From: Sinanaerobacter sp. ZZT-01
GTDB taxonomy: Bacteria > Bacillota > Clostridia > Peptostreptococcales > Anaerovoracaceae
Direction of reading: 5' to 3'
DNA: 64,000 bases
Assembly: GCF_035621135.1 (NCBI RefSeq)
Contig: NZ_CP141728.1
Coordinates: 1 to 64,000, forward strand
A program made the translations under genes and the position numbers. The notes under the pieces are model-generated. The model made no database searches and had not been told where the DNA came from. It worked only from the letters and a program-made list of their open reading frames with translations. This document shows, one piece after another, positions 1 through 8,038 of the stretch (position 1 is its first letter; each line of letters begins with the position of its first letter).

Positions 1-193
1 ATTCTACACGATACTGCATCTTTTCAGGTTTTCCTTTTCGAAAACGTGCAAACCGTACTCCCATTTTTTCCAAATGAGCCCCCTGCTTTGCCATATCCCG
101 AAACCAGCTTTCATGCTCACCAATTTGATAAACATCATTAGGTCGAAGCCGATACGTAACTTTCTCTTTTCTTTTCTTCTTATCCTTCCACAT
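1..193 (-). CDS. DUF2812 domain-containing protein (partial, C-terminus off the left edge)
   Basis: The reading frame opens with MWKDKKKRKEKVTYRL and stays open to the window edge, ending in a PEKMQYRVE stretch typical of the DUF2812 family. These proteins are often membrane-anchored and are usually encoded just downstream of a PadR regulator, as here. The start overlaps the end of the padR-like gene by 14 bases, which suggests translational coupling. Only 64 residues are visible, so the expected C-terminal membrane part cannot be checked. Function is unknown; co-occurrence with PadR suggests a stress or envelope response. Confidence 0.75.
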   Translation of the reverse strand, partial: MWKDKKKRKEKVTYRLRPNDVYQIGEHESWFRDMAKQGAHLEKMGVRFARFRKGKPEKMQYRVE

Positions 194-494
194 TTTCAAC
201 CTCCGCACCGTCTTCTAGCAATGCCTTTAAACGCCTATATTCTTTCTTTAAAGCGGTTCTTCCTTCTATGGTGATGGAATAGGTCTTCCTTCTCCCATCA
301 TCATCTGAAAGTGAGATGAGACCATCTTTTTGCATTCTTGATAAAACACCATACAACGTACCCGGTCCCATATGAACCCTACCTTTTGATACATCTAAAA
401 TCTCGTTCATCAATTGATATCCATGTGCTGGATTCAATAAAGCAACTAATACATAGTACATGGCCTCCGTCATAGGCCCTCCTGCATATGGCAT
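180..494 (-). CDS. PadR family transcriptional regulator
   Basis: This is a 104-residue winged-helix protein of the short PadR class. The N-terminal part contains the family pattern TEAMYYVLVALLNPAHGYQL followed by GPGTLYGVLSRMQKDGLI and a basic wing (DDGRRKTYSIT). The start is supported by GGAGGGG six bases upstream. PadR proteins are usually ligand-responsive repressors of their own operon. A sigma-A promoter overlapped by a near-perfect palindrome lies upstream, so autorepression of this gene and the downstream DUF2812 gene is likely. The inducing signal cannot be read from the sequence. Confidence 0.9.
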   Translation of the reverse strand: MPYAGGPMTEAMYYVLVALLNPAHGYQLMNEILDVSKGRVHMGPGTLYGVLSRMQKDGLISLSDDDGRRKTYSITIEGRTALKKEYRRLKALLEDGAEVENVEG

Positions 495-534
495 TTTTTC
501 CCCTCCTGCTTTAATTGATTTATTATGTCATACG

Positions 535-570
535 ATATTATGCTTTACGATATATCGCGTAGCATAATAT
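535..570. promoter_or_regulatory. Palindromic operator, probably for the PadR-like regulator
   Basis: Two 18-base arms meet at the centre between 552 and 553. The arms match at 15 of 18 positions; the outer ten bases, ATATTATGCT, match perfectly. The palindrome overlaps the -10 box and the start site of the padR promoter. The half-site TACGATAT also occurs at both 531 and 546. A bound dimer or dimer pair would block transcription. Assignment to PadR is inferred from position. Confidence 0.6.
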
Positions 571-595
571 TATCAAAATCAAATTTAATTGTCAA
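567..595 (-). promoter_or_regulatory. Sigma-A promoter of padR-DUF2812
   Basis: Read on the minus strand: -35 TTGACA (595-590), a 17-base spacer and -10 TAATAT (572-567). Both hexamers are close to consensus. The -10 box runs into the palindromic operator. Confidence 0.8.
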
Positions 596-691
596 TCCTC
601 AAACTTTAATTCTTAAATTTCATTGCTTCCTGCTGTGTGGGCTTTGTTAATTAAGGGGAGAAAAGTAAAAATAATATGACAAAAACTAATA

Positions 692-740
692 AAAGATGCT
701 CTTACATAAACGTTTAATCCATCTATATAAAAGCATCTTA
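692..740 (-). terminator. Possible terminator after peptide deformylase
   Basis: On the minus strand AAGATGCT pairs with AGCATCTT across a long loop that holds a small AAACGTTT palindrome. The 3' side continues into a short U-rich run. It lies just after the deformylase stop codon. The large loop makes it weaker than a classical terminator. Confidence 0.45.
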
Positions 741-758
741 AATTTTTTAGTACTTATA

Positions 759-1211
759 TCATTCCATCCACTCTGTAACCTGATCTACAAAAACGATCCC
801 ATCCAAATGGTCTGTCTCATGGCAAAAGCACTTAGCCAGTTCGCCTTCTCCTTCTAAAAGAATCGGCTCTCCCTTTTCATTTAATGCCTTTACTGTCACT
901 TTATGCGGACGGGTTAATTTACCGTATTGCCCAGGAAAGCTAAGACATCCTTCAACCACCTCTTGCGACCCCTCTGCAGTAATAATTTCAGGATTTACAA
1001 GCTTTAACAGCCCCGTTCCCATATCAATTACAACCAGCCGTTTCAGTATTCCGACCTGACAAGCCGCTAGCCCCGCTCCATTTTCCGTATTATACATGGT
1101 TTCTGCCATATCATCTAAAATTTGACGAATCCGATCATCTACCTTTTCCACCGCTTTGCTTTTTTTCCTTAAAATCGGATCTCCATCCAGTACTATGTTA
1201 CGTAATGCCAT
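759..1211 (-). CDS. def: Peptide deformylase
   Basis: A 150-residue metallohydrolase that removes the formyl group from the N-terminal methionine of new proteins. All three family motifs are present: GAGLAACQVG (residues 45-54), EGCLSFPG (87-94, metal ligand Cys89) and HETDHLDG (131-138, ligands His131 and His135, catalytic Glu132). Motif I has Cys51 where most deformylases have Pro. The start MALRNIVLDG was chosen because the promoter at 1271-1298 would initiate near 1264, leaving no room for the longer GTG-started frame. The gene appears monocistronic. Confidence 0.93.
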   Translation of the reverse strand: MALRNIVLDGDPILRKKSKAVEKVDDRIRQILDDMAETMYNTENGAGLAACQVGILKRLVVIDMGTGLLKLVNPEIITAEGSQEVVEGCLSFPGQYGKLTRPHKVTVKALNEKGEPILLEGEGELAKCFCHETDHLDGIVFVDQVTEWME

Positions 1212-1270
1212 AAGAAATATCATTCCTTTCTTTTGTTCATTAAATAAATTATTTAATTTCGTCACTGAAA

Positions 1271-1298
1271 TTATACGTAATCAAAAAAATATGTTAAT
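1271..1298 (-). promoter_or_regulatory. Sigma-A promoter of def
   Basis: On the minus strand: -35 TTAACA (1298-1293), a 16-base spacer and a perfect -10 TATAAT (1276-1271). A perfect AT-only palindrome (nine-base arms, 1239-1257) lies just downstream of the expected start site and may be an operator or chance. Confidence 0.6.
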
Positions 1299-1313
1299 CA
1301 GTCTGCTTAAATT

Positions 1314-1877
1314 TTAAAAAGAAAGCATCTCCAAATGCTCCAGCAGAATTTTTATACCCATAAAAATCAGAATCATACCGCCGGCAAACTCAGCCCTCGA
1401 TTTATATTTTGCCCCAAAAATAGTTCCAATTTTAACACCAAGTATCGAAAAAAACAAGGTGATAAAACCGATTTGGCAGACCGCTTCAAAAATATTTACT
1501 TTTAAGAATGCAAAAGTTACACCAATTGCCAATGCATCAATACTCGTCGCAACTGCAAGAATCAACATATGAGAAAAATTCATTCGATCATCAAAAACTT
1601 CGTCCTTGTTTCGAGATTCTAAAATCATATTTCCACCAATTATGCTTAGAAGTACAAATGCAACCCAATGATCCACCTGCACAATGTGCTCACTAAACTG
1701 TACGCCAATGTAATATCCAATTAAAGGCATGACTGCCTGAAAACTTGCAAAATAGACGGAAACAATAAAGGCATTTTTCCATTGCATCCGCCGCATGGAC
1801 AGACCCTTACATACAGCCACCGCAAACGCATCCATAGATAAGCCCACTGCTATTAGAGATAATCCCAAGAAACTCAT
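1314..1877 (-). CDS. mntP: MntP-type manganese efflux membrane protein
   Basis: A 187-residue protein with about six hydrophobic segments arranged as two related halves. Each half carries the family's conserved acidic motif, SMDAFAVAV near residue 14 and [10 protein letters not shown] near residue 112. MntP (YebN) proteins export Mn2+. A TATAAT box at 1927-1932 on the minus strand gives a plausible start site about 45 bases upstream of the gene. No yybP-ykoY (manganese) riboswitch was recognised in the 280-base upstream spacer, although many mntP genes have one. Confidence 0.85.
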   Translation of the reverse strand: MSFLGLSLIAVGLSMDAFAVAVCKGLSMRRMQWKNAFIVSVYFASFQAVMPLIGYYIGVQFSEHIVQVDHWVAFVLLSIIGGNMILESRNKDEVFDDRMNFSHMLILAVATSIDALAIGVTFAFLKVNIFEAVCQIGFITLFFSILGVKIGTIFGAKYKSRAEFAGGMILIFMGIKILLEHLEMLSF

Positions 1878-2015
1878 TTTTTTCTCCCATGCATTTTATA
1901 ACTCACATTTTTGACGATACCACCATATTATAAACTAAATTATCAAACATTCCTATATTTTTCATGAAACAATTTCCAGTTATATAAAAATTTACTTTCA
2001 ATTCCTCCTTCTTTC

Positions 2016-2043
2016 GCCGGCTGCTGTCTTTTTTGCAGCCGGC
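2016..2043. other. Isolated GC-rich hairpin in the divergent spacer
   Basis: GCCGGCTGC (2016-2024) and GCAGCCGGC (2035-2043) form a perfect nine-base stem with a ten-base loop, in otherwise AT-rich DNA between mntP (minus) and the cysteine-rich gene (plus). The tail on the plus strand is only moderately U-rich. Neither neighbour needs a terminator here. Function unknown. Confidence 0.6.
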
Positions 2044-2070
2044 ACTTTCTTTTCATTTCGCCCTTAACGA

Positions 2071-2099
2071 TTGACAGATTTTCTTAACACTGATATTAT
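2071..2099 (+). promoter_or_regulatory. Sigma-A promoter of the cysteine-rich small protein
   Basis: -35 TTGACA (2071-2076), a 17-base spacer and -10 TATTAT (2094-2099). Transcription would begin near 2106, about 55 bases before the chosen start codon. Confidence 0.8.
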
Positions 2100-2161
2100 T
2101 TTTATTAAGAATCGAAAGGGCTATGCCTAATTTTTTTTTTATTTATAGTGAGGTATTTACA

Positions 2162-2488
2162 ATGTCAGAAATGATTAGAGAAAACAAAGAAAACAAAAAA
2201 ACAAAAATGGGAAAAGATGAATGGCGCGGAAAAAACTATTCGTTTTTTAATCATAAATCTTGCGAGTTTTTCCCCTGTCACGAAACAAAGAATCCAGATG
2301 AATTTAATTGCCTTTTTTGCTACTGTCCGCTTTATGCTCTGGGAAAAAACTGCGGAGGCAATTATAAATATTCCGAAAATGGAATTAAAGACTGCAGCGG
2401 CTGTATTGTGCCTCATAAAAAGGACAATTACGGATATATCATGAGCAAATTTAACGAATTGGTGGAATTAGCAAAAAAGCAGAGCTAA
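2162..2488 (+). CDS. Cysteine-rich small domain protein
   Basis: A 108-residue soluble protein with a compact set of cysteines: SCEFFPCH, FNCLFCYCPLY, KNCGGN and DCSGCIVPHKK. This matches the cysteine-rich small domain family, thought to bind metal; no reaction is established. The start ATG at 2162 is preceded by GAGG with eight-base spacing, whereas the upstream in-frame ATG at 2123 has no well-spaced ribosome site and sits before a T-run. It has its own promoter and appears to be a single-gene unit. Confidence 0.75.
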   Translation: MSEMIRENKENKKTKMGKDEWRGKNYSFFNHKSCEFFPCHETKNPDEFNCLFCYCPLYALGKNCGGNYKYSENGIKDCSGCIVPHKKDNYGYIMSKFNELVELAKKQS

Positions 2489-2534
2489 TCCTTTGGATCA
2501 GCCTGCTTCATCAGTCTGTGAGATACATATTTTT

Positions 2535-2723
2535 TTATGCCTGAACATCCAATGTGGCACCAATTGCAGGATTCAAGCTCTGCTGCGGGTTTGCTTGTTC
2601 CATACTCTGAATCAGGCTGGCTGCCCCTTCCGCCTCCACTTGCATCGCCCGATTTAAATTTGACATCGCAAGGGTTTGCTGTAAACTTTGCAAATTCATA
2701 GCCATAAAAGAAGATAATTCCAT
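2535..2723 (-). CDS. YjfB-like putative motility protein
   Basis: A 62-residue protein with the family pattern MAMNLQSLQQTLAMSNLNRAM and a C-terminal LNPAIGATLDVQA tail. The B. subtilis relative YjfB belongs to the motility regulon, but its biochemical role is not settled. AAGGATG lies seven bases before the ATG. A sigma-A type promoter is at 2781-2809. It sits 10 kb from the main flagellar region and next to the pyr operon. Confidence 0.75.
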   Translation of the reverse strand: MELSSFMAMNLQSLQQTLAMSNLNRAMQVEAEGAASLIQSMEQANPQQSLNPAIGATLDVQA

Positions 2724-2780
2724 ACAATCACATCCTTTTCAATGCAAATACTACGATACGAAATACGAATATTTATATTG

Positions 2781-2809
2781 AGTATATCAGTAACTCTGGA
2801 TCCGTTCAA
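2781..2809 (-). promoter_or_regulatory. Sigma-A promoter of the YjfB-like gene
   Basis: On the minus strand: -35 TTGAAC (2809-2804), a 17-base spacer and -10 TATACT (2786-2781). It lies 11 bases downstream of the pyrE stop codon, so the small gene has its own start site although it follows the pyr operon. Confidence 0.65.
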
Positions 2810-2820
2810 TTCTTTTTCGA

Positions 2821-3507
2821 TTATTTTACACAATATTCTTGCAAATATGCTTCCATTTGCTGCTTTACAGCATCATCAATGTGAACTTTTCCGTTCACTT
2901 CTACATTATAAAGCGTATCTATGATCTCTCGAACAGTCACAATCGGATACGTCTTAATTCCGAATTCTTCTTCAATTTCTTGAATTGCTGTCTTATTTCC
3001 ATTTCCTCTTTCCATACGATCGACAGAAATGATCAAGCCCTCTATCTTTATATCCGCTTCCGCTTTAATAATTGGAAAACACTCTCTAACTGCAGTTCCG
3101 GCTGTAATGACATCCTCGATAATGAGTACTCTATCGCCGTCCTTCAGCTTATACCCAACCATGTTACCGCCTTCACCGTGATCTTTCACTTCTTTCCGAT
3201 TGAAGCAATAGTTTACATTGCACTGAAATTCACTCGCCAATGCGATGGAAGCTGCCACAGCTAGAGGAATGCCTTTATATGCCGGTCCAAATAATGCTGT
3301 AATATTTCTGGAAATGTGTCCTTTTTTACAATTTTCTTCTATACATCTAGCATAAAATTGACCGAGTTTCGCTGCCTGCTCTCCGGTCTTGTAATTTCCT
3401 GTATTAATAAAATATGGTGTCTTTCTTCCACTTTTAGTTGTAAAATCTCCAAAGGTCAATACCCCGGAATCTACCATAAATTCAATAAAACTCTTTTTAT
3501 AATCCAT
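2821..3507 (-). CDS. pyrE: Orotate phosphoribosyltransferase
   Basis: A 228-residue type I phosphoribosyltransferase that joins orotate to PRPP to give OMP. The PRPP-binding motif RVLIIEDVITAGTAV and the flexible-loop segment RKEVKDHGEGG are present. The start MDYKKSF was chosen because AAAAGGAG lies just upstream; the longer frame would overlap pyrD. It is the last gene of the pyr operon. The presence of PyrF and PyrE as separate proteins is usual for bacteria. Confidence 0.95.
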   Translation of the reverse strand: MDYKKSFIEFMVDSGVLTFGDFTTKSGRKTPYFINTGNYKTGEQAAKLGQFYARCIEENCKKGHISRNITALFGPAYKGIPLAVAASIALASEFQCNVNYCFNRKEVKDHGEGGNMVGYKLKDGDRVLIIEDVITAGTAVRECFPIIKAEADIKIEGLIISVDRMERGNGNKTAIQEIEEEFGIKTYPIVTVREIIDTLYNVEVNGKVHIDDAVKQQMEAYLQEYCVK

Positions 3508-3520
3508 ATTTTTTCTCCTT

Positions 3521-4462
3521 TTAATCACAAAAGGCATTTTGTATCTCTTTTATGCTGTGATATCCCATTTCTCTCATATAATTTTTGAGTTCTTCCAATA
3601 TCTCTATCGGTGCGGTTGGACGAATCAATGCTGCCGTTCCAATGGCCACCGCATTTGCTCCTGCCATCAGAAATTCTGCCACGTCTTCTCCGTTCATGAT
3701 TCCGCCTAATCCGATGATCGGAATGCTGACAACTTTACGAACTTCATAAACCATTCGAATCGCAATTGGTTTAATAGCCGGTCCGGAAAGACCTCCAGTC
3801 CTATTTGCAAGTACGGTTTTCGCACGACGTACATCAATACGCATCCCTAGCAGCGTATTGATTAATGAAATAGCATCCGCTCCTTCTGCTTCCACTGCTT
3901 TTGCGATCTCTGAAATATTCGTTACGTTTGGTGTTAATTTAATAATGACTGGTTTCTTTGTAATACCTCTTACTTTCTTAGTCACTTCAGCCGCCATCTT
4001 CGCATTGGTTCCAAATCCGATGCCGCCCTCTTTTACATTTGGACAGGAAATATTAATCTCCAGCATATCTACATCGGTATCTTCCAAACGTTTGACGGTA
4101 TGACAGTATTCTTCCAAAGTATGTCCTGCGACATTTGCAATCAAGTTTGTCTCATACTGCCTGATATACGGAATCTCTTCTGTAATAAATGATTCAACCC
4201 CTGGATTTTGCAGCCCGACAGCATTCAACATGCCGCCATAAGTTTCGGCAATACGCGGCGTTGGATTCCCCGTCCACGGTACATTAGAAACCCCTTTTGT
4301 TGTTACAGCTCCTAATTTGCTCAAATCATAGAAGGCACTGCTTTCTTTTGCAGAAAAAGTACCAGATGCAGTTGTAATCGGGTTTTTCCATTTCACTCCG
4401 GCAATCGTTACATTCAAGTTTAAATTCTCTGTATCGCTCTGCTTTAAAGTACTATCTTGCAT
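3521..4462 (-). CDS. pyrD: Dihydroorotate dehydrogenase, class 1B catalytic subunit
   Basis: A 313-residue FMN-binding TIM barrel that oxidises dihydroorotate to orotate. The active-site base is a cysteine (ISCPN, Cys140), which marks class 1 enzymes. Pairing with the adjacent PyrK marks class 1B, which uses NAD+. Other motifs include ITTASGTF and a C-terminal GLGGIMNGEDV phosphate-binding segment. The ATG at 4462 follows GAGGTGG with good spacing and overlaps the end of pyrK by 11 bases, so the two subunits are probably translationally coupled. A GTG at 4477 is an alternative start. Confidence 0.95.
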   Translation of the reverse strand: MQDSTLKQSDTENLNLNVTIAGVKWKNPITTASGTFSAKESSAFYDLSKLGAVTTKGVSNVPWTGNPTPRIAETYGGMLNAVGLQNPGVESFITEEIPYIRQYETNLIANVAGHTLEEYCHTVKRLEDTDVDMLEINISCPNVKEGGIGFGTNAKMAAEVTKKVRGITKKPVIIKLTPNVTNISEIAKAVEAEGADAISLINTLLGMRIDVRRAKTVLANRTGGLSGPAIKPIAIRMVYEVRKVVSIPIIGLGGIMNGEDVAEFLMAGANAVAIGTAALIRPTAPIEILEELKNYMREMGYHSIKEIQNAFCD

Positions 4463-5237
4463 CCCAGACCACCTCACTTCCCCAGAATACCGGACCGTCC
4501 TTACAAACTTTCTTTTTCATTTCTAGACCACTTTTATCTCGGATTGTACAAACGCATCCAACACAAGCTCCATACCCGCAGCCCATACGTTCTTCCATCG
4601 ATATTTGAATATCTTTTTCCTGCTGCAAAACATATTCAGTCAAAGCACGCAGCATCGGCTTCGGCCCGCATGCAAAATATGCGTCCGCACTTAAGTTTTC
4701 CTGCTCTATCAAATCCAAAACGGTTCCATGAAAACCGGATTTCCCAGAGTCAGTCGCTACATACAAGTCCGCACCCGCTTTAAGTAAAGGCTTCATAAGA
4801 AACGGCTCATTCTGAAATCCAATTACCGTTATGACTTTTATCCCTTTTTGTGACAATAAGTAAGTCAATTCCAGTAACGGAGGCACACCAATTCCTCCGC
4901 CAACCAGCATTGCAGTCTGTCCTTCTTTCATCATCGACAAATCATATCCATTTCCCTGCGGCATAGACATTCTTAGCTGATCACCAAATTCAAAAGCAGA
5001 CAGCTCTTTTGTACCTTTGCCCGTCACCCCATAAACCAATGTCAATTTTGCACCATCAATCCAGCAAATACTAATTGGTCTTGGCAGCAGGAAAGATTCA
5101 TTTTTCAAATATAGATTGACAAATTGCCCGCACTTTGCACAAAGCGCGGCATCTACACATTCTAATGTTATTTGATAAACATTCTCAGCAATGGATTCAT
5201 TTGATAAAACCCTTGCTATTAAATCGTATTTCTCCAT
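4452..5237 (-). CDS. pyrK: Dihydroorotate dehydrogenase electron-transfer subunit
   Basis: A 261-residue ferredoxin-reductase-like subunit that passes electrons from PyrD's FMN to NAD+. It shows the FAD motif RPISI, the nucleotide-binding turn GGGIGVPP and, near the C-terminus, the [2Fe-2S] ligand pattern CGYGACVGC with a later Cys in KKVCKDGP. GGGGG lies six bases before the chosen ATG (MEKYDL). The gene ends with TAG inside the start of pyrD. Confidence 0.95.
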   Translation of the reverse strand: MEKYDLIARVLSNESIAENVYQITLECVDAALCAKCGQFVNLYLKNESFLLPRPISICWIDGAKLTLVYGVTGKGTKELSAFEFGDQLRMSMPQGNGYDLSMMKEGQTAMLVGGGIGVPPLLELTYLLSQKGIKVITVIGFQNEPFLMKPLLKAGADLYVATDSGKSGFHGTVLDLIEQENLSADAYFACGPKPMLRALTEYVLQQEKDIQISMEERMGCGYGACVGCVCTIRDKSGLEMKKKVCKDGPVFWGSEVVWDAR

Positions 5238-5247
5238 CTCATCCCCC

Positions 5248-6174
5248 TTATAGTGCATTCTCTAAATCTTTTTTCATCGCAATCACAGCTTTTCTTGAAG
5301 CTTCGGCAAATTCGATTCCAACCGATTGTGCATCACCAAATTCCTCATCTTTTTGATAAGCTGCAATGATACCTCTTGAAGAATTAACGATCACTCCAAG
5401 ACCATCCTTATCAAAATACCCTTTTAAATCACTTCCGGTACCACCTTGTGCTCCATAGCCAGGGACCAGAAAGAATGTATGCGGCATCCGTTTACGCAAA
5501 GCAATCCCTTGCTCCTTATGTGTTGCTCCTACAACAGCACCGACTTTGCTGTAACCCATCGTCCCCATTACTTCTTTTCCCCATTCTGTCACAAGATCTG
5601 CGACTCTGAAATAAAGTGGTTCCCCATCTATTAGGCGATCCTGCAGCTCTCCACTGCCGGGATTGCTTGTTTTTACTAATATAAAAATCCCCTTATCCTT
5701 TTTTATACAAGGCTCTAAAAATGGTTTGATTCCGTCAACTCCGAAATAGGGATTAACCGTTATGTAGTCCTCTCCCCAAGGGTCAAATCTTTCACCTTCA
5801 ATCTCCACTCCATCGATATGTGCGGCATATGCCTCTGCCGTAGAAGAAATATCGCCCCGTTTAATATCTCCAATGATAATAAGGCCTTTTTCCTTTGCGT
5901 ATGCGATGGTATCCATATAAGCTGCAATACCCGAAAGTCCATATTTTTCATACATGGCAATTTGCGGTTTGACCGCCGGTACCAAATCCCATACCTGATC
6001 GATAATAGCTTTATTAAAAGTCAAAAACATCTCTGCAACGGCTTTCGGCGTTTTTCCATAACGTTCTAACATCTCTTCCTTTATGAATTTCGGAATCATT
6101 TTATAAGACGGATCCAGTCCCACAACCGTCGGATTTTTCGTTTCCATTATTTTTTTTAACAAACAATCGATCAT
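5248..6174 (-). CDS. pyrF: Orotidine 5'-phosphate decarboxylase, subfamily 2
   Basis: A 308-residue enzyme that decarboxylates OMP to UMP. It is the longer subfamily-2 form common in Clostridia and actinobacteria. The catalytic tetrad region is GDIKRGDI (Asp103, Lys105, Asp108). An LVPGYGAQGG phosphate-loop region lies in the C-terminal half. GGAGG is six bases before the ATG at 6174. It ends ten bases before pyrK. Confidence 0.95.
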   Translation of the reverse strand: MIDCLLKKIMETKNPTVVGLDPSYKMIPKFIKEEMLERYGKTPKAVAEMFLTFNKAIIDQVWDLVPAVKPQIAMYEKYGLSGIAAYMDTIAYAKEKGLIIIGDIKRGDISSTAEAYAAHIDGVEIEGERFDPWGEDYITVNPYFGVDGIKPFLEPCIKKDKGIFILVKTSNPGSGELQDRLIDGEPLYFRVADLVTEWGKEVMGTMGYSKVGAVVGATHKEQGIALRKRMPHTFFLVPGYGAQGGTGSDLKGYFDKDGLGVIVNSSRGIIAAYQKDEEFGDAQSVGIEFAEASRKAVIAMKKDLENAL

Positions 6175-6235
6175 ATTCTGCCTCCACATTTTTACATATA
6201 ATAAGCTGTCCCATGAAGCGGGGCAGCTTTACCTT

Positions 6236-7549
6236 CTATTCTAACGAGTAAACGACCTTCCCGTCAACCATTGTGTAGCAAATTTGTCCAAAAACTTTCC
6301 TCCCTATAAAAGGAGTATTCCTCGATTTGGAAGCAAAAGAATCAAGTCCTATTTCATATTCTCTTTCCACATCAATTACTGCAAGATCTGCTGCCTTCCC
6401 TACCTCAAGGATACCTCGGTCAATACCAAGAATTTGAGCCGGTGTCGCACTCATGCATGAAATGAACTCTTTCGGTGTTAAGATACCGGTTTTCACCAAT
6501 GCAGTGTAACTCAATGCAAAGCTTGTCTCCAATCCAATGATACCAAAAGGTGCTTCTTGAAATGGTCTTGCTTTTTCTTCGTGATGGTGCGGTGCATGAT
6601 CCGTGGCGATTACGTCAAGGGTGCCGTCCTTTAGTCCTTTTATAATTTCCAGACGGTCCTCTTCTGAACGTAAAGGGGGATTCATCTTCCAATTCGAATC
6701 GGCTGTTTTCATTCCTTCTTTCCCCTGAATCACATCTTGATCTGTCAGAACAAAATAATGTGGTGCCGTTTCCGCAGTAACTGGTATTCCATGTTGTTTT
6801 GCATGGCGAATCAATTCTACACTGCCCTTTGTACTGATATGACATAGATGTGTGCGGCATCCGGTATTCTTCGCTAAAAGAATGTCACGAATCGCTATGA
6901 TCTCCTCTGCTTCAGGCGGGATTCCGGGAAGTCCCAGGGAATGCGCAACTTCTCCTTCATTCATTACACCGCCTTTCGCAAGCTCTCGATCCTCGGTATG
7001 TGAAAAAATTGGTAAATCCAAGGCTTTTGCCTTTTCCATCGCCTTTTTCATAAGGAGAGAATCCATAACTGACTTCCCATCCTCACTCAACGCGAAAATA
7101 GAACCAGAAGCTTCTTTCATCGCTTCAAAATCACTCAGTATACTTCCTTCTTGCCCTAATGTGATAGCTCCAATCGGAAGCACGTTGACACAATTTGCTT
7201 CCATAGCTTTTTTGGAAACATATGCAACCATATCTGTATTATCAATCACAGGCTTTGTATTCGGCATCGGACAAACCGTAGTAAAACCACCCTTTGCAGC
7301 TGCAAGGCATCCACTTGCAATATCTTCTTTATATTCATACCCCGGCTCACGGAAATGGACATGCAGATCAATCAAGCCCGGGACAACCCATTTACCTTCT
7401 GCAAAAATTTCTCTATATTCCGTCTTGCTGCTTCCTTCGCCTGGTTCAGTAATCGCGGTAACGATCCCATCCTCAATATACACATCCGCCAGCCGCTCCA
7501 GATCATTTCGCGGACTGATTACCAATCCATTTCTTATGCACAATTTCAT
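6236..7549 (-). CDS. pyrC: Dihydroorotase, class I
   Basis: A 437-residue zinc amidohydrolase that cyclises carbamoyl-aspartate to dihydroorotate. The metal-binding DLHVHFREPG motif (His63, His65) and the C-terminal TDHAPHHHEEK motif are present, and the length is typical of class I. The ATG lies inside the end of pyrI, giving a 47-base overlap in a different frame. GGGAG nine bases upstream supports this start, and family members begin with the same MKLxIxNG pattern, so the overlap looks real. Confidence 0.95.
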   Translation of the reverse strand: MKLCIRNGLVISPRNDLERLADVYIEDGIVTAITEPGEGSSKTEYREIFAEGKWVVPGLIDLHVHFREPGYEYKEDIASGCLAAAKGGFTTVCPMPNTKPVIDNTDMVAYVSKKAMEANCVNVLPIGAITLGQEGSILSDFEAMKEASGSIFALSEDGKSVMDSLLMKKAMEKAKALDLPIFSHTEDRELAKGGVMNEGEVAHSLGLPGIPPEAEEIIAIRDILLAKNTGCRTHLCHISTKGSVELIRHAKQHGIPVTAETAPHYFVLTDQDVIQGKEGMKTADSNWKMNPPLRSEEDRLEIIKGLKDGTLDVIATDHAPHHHEEKARPFQEAPFGIIGLETSFALSYTALVKTGILTPKEFISCMSATPAQILGIDRGILEVGKAADLAVIDVEREYEIGLDSFASKSRNTPFIGRKVFGQICYTMVDGKVVYSLE

Positions 7550-7985
7550 TTACATTATCTCCCTTCATACTCACAATATCATCGCAGTACTCACATCGAT
7601 ATTCTCTGTTTTGTTCATTAATCAGATGAAAAATATGCGGTGCATTCGCTTCTACCGAGGTCACACACCTAGGGTTTTTGCATCGGATCACATTCGTTAC
7701 CTTCTTAGGCATCTCCGGCTTTATTTTTTTTGAAATAATATGATCTTCAATAATGTTTACTGTGCAATCCGGATCAATCAGTCCTAATACAGCCAAATCC
7801 ACATCGATCACTTTATCAATTTTTATTACATCTTTTTTTCCATATTTTCCGCTGCTCGCATTCATTAAAAAGGCAACAGAATGTTTCTCTGTATCTATGT
7901 CTAAATAATTTAAAATCTTCGCGCCAAGACCTGCTTTAATGTGGTCAATTACGATCCCTTTTTCTATACTGTTTATCACTACCAT
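7503..7985 (-). CDS. pyrI: Aspartate carbamoyltransferase regulatory subunit
   Basis: A 160-residue regulatory chain. It has an N-terminal allosteric domain that binds nucleotides in the family (GIVIDHIKAG) and a C-terminal zinc domain with four ligands: CKNPRC (Cys102, Cys107) and CEYC (Cys131, Cys134). Its presence predicts an E. coli-like ATCase holoenzyme with allosteric feedback by nucleotides. AGGAGG is seven bases before the ATG. Confidence 0.95.
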   Translation of the reverse strand: MVVINSIEKGIVIDHIKAGLGAKILNYLDIDTEKHSVAFLMNASSGKYGKKDVIKIDKVIDVDLAVLGLIDPDCTVNIIEDHIISKKIKPEMPKKVTNVIRCKNPRCVTSVEANAPHIFHLINEQNREYRCEYCDDIVSMKGDNVNEIVHKKWIGNQSAK

Positions 7986-8038
7986 TTTATATCCTCCTAT
8001 TTATCTCAATTCTATAAAATCACACACTTATCTTTCTT

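Noticed and set aside
1903-2001. Small TTG-started frame of 32 codons upstream of mntP with GGAGG nearby
   Set aside because: The ribosome site is only two bases from the TTG and the peptide is not recognisable; the likely mntP promoter lies inside it.
2489-2530. Terminator between the cysteine-rich gene and the YjfB-like gene
   Set aside because: A T-run exists but no convincing stem was found next to it.
6852-7733. Long 293-codon open frame on the plus strand over pyrC and pyrI
   Set aside because: It is the antisense of strongly conserved genes, lacks a ribosome site and matches nothing known.
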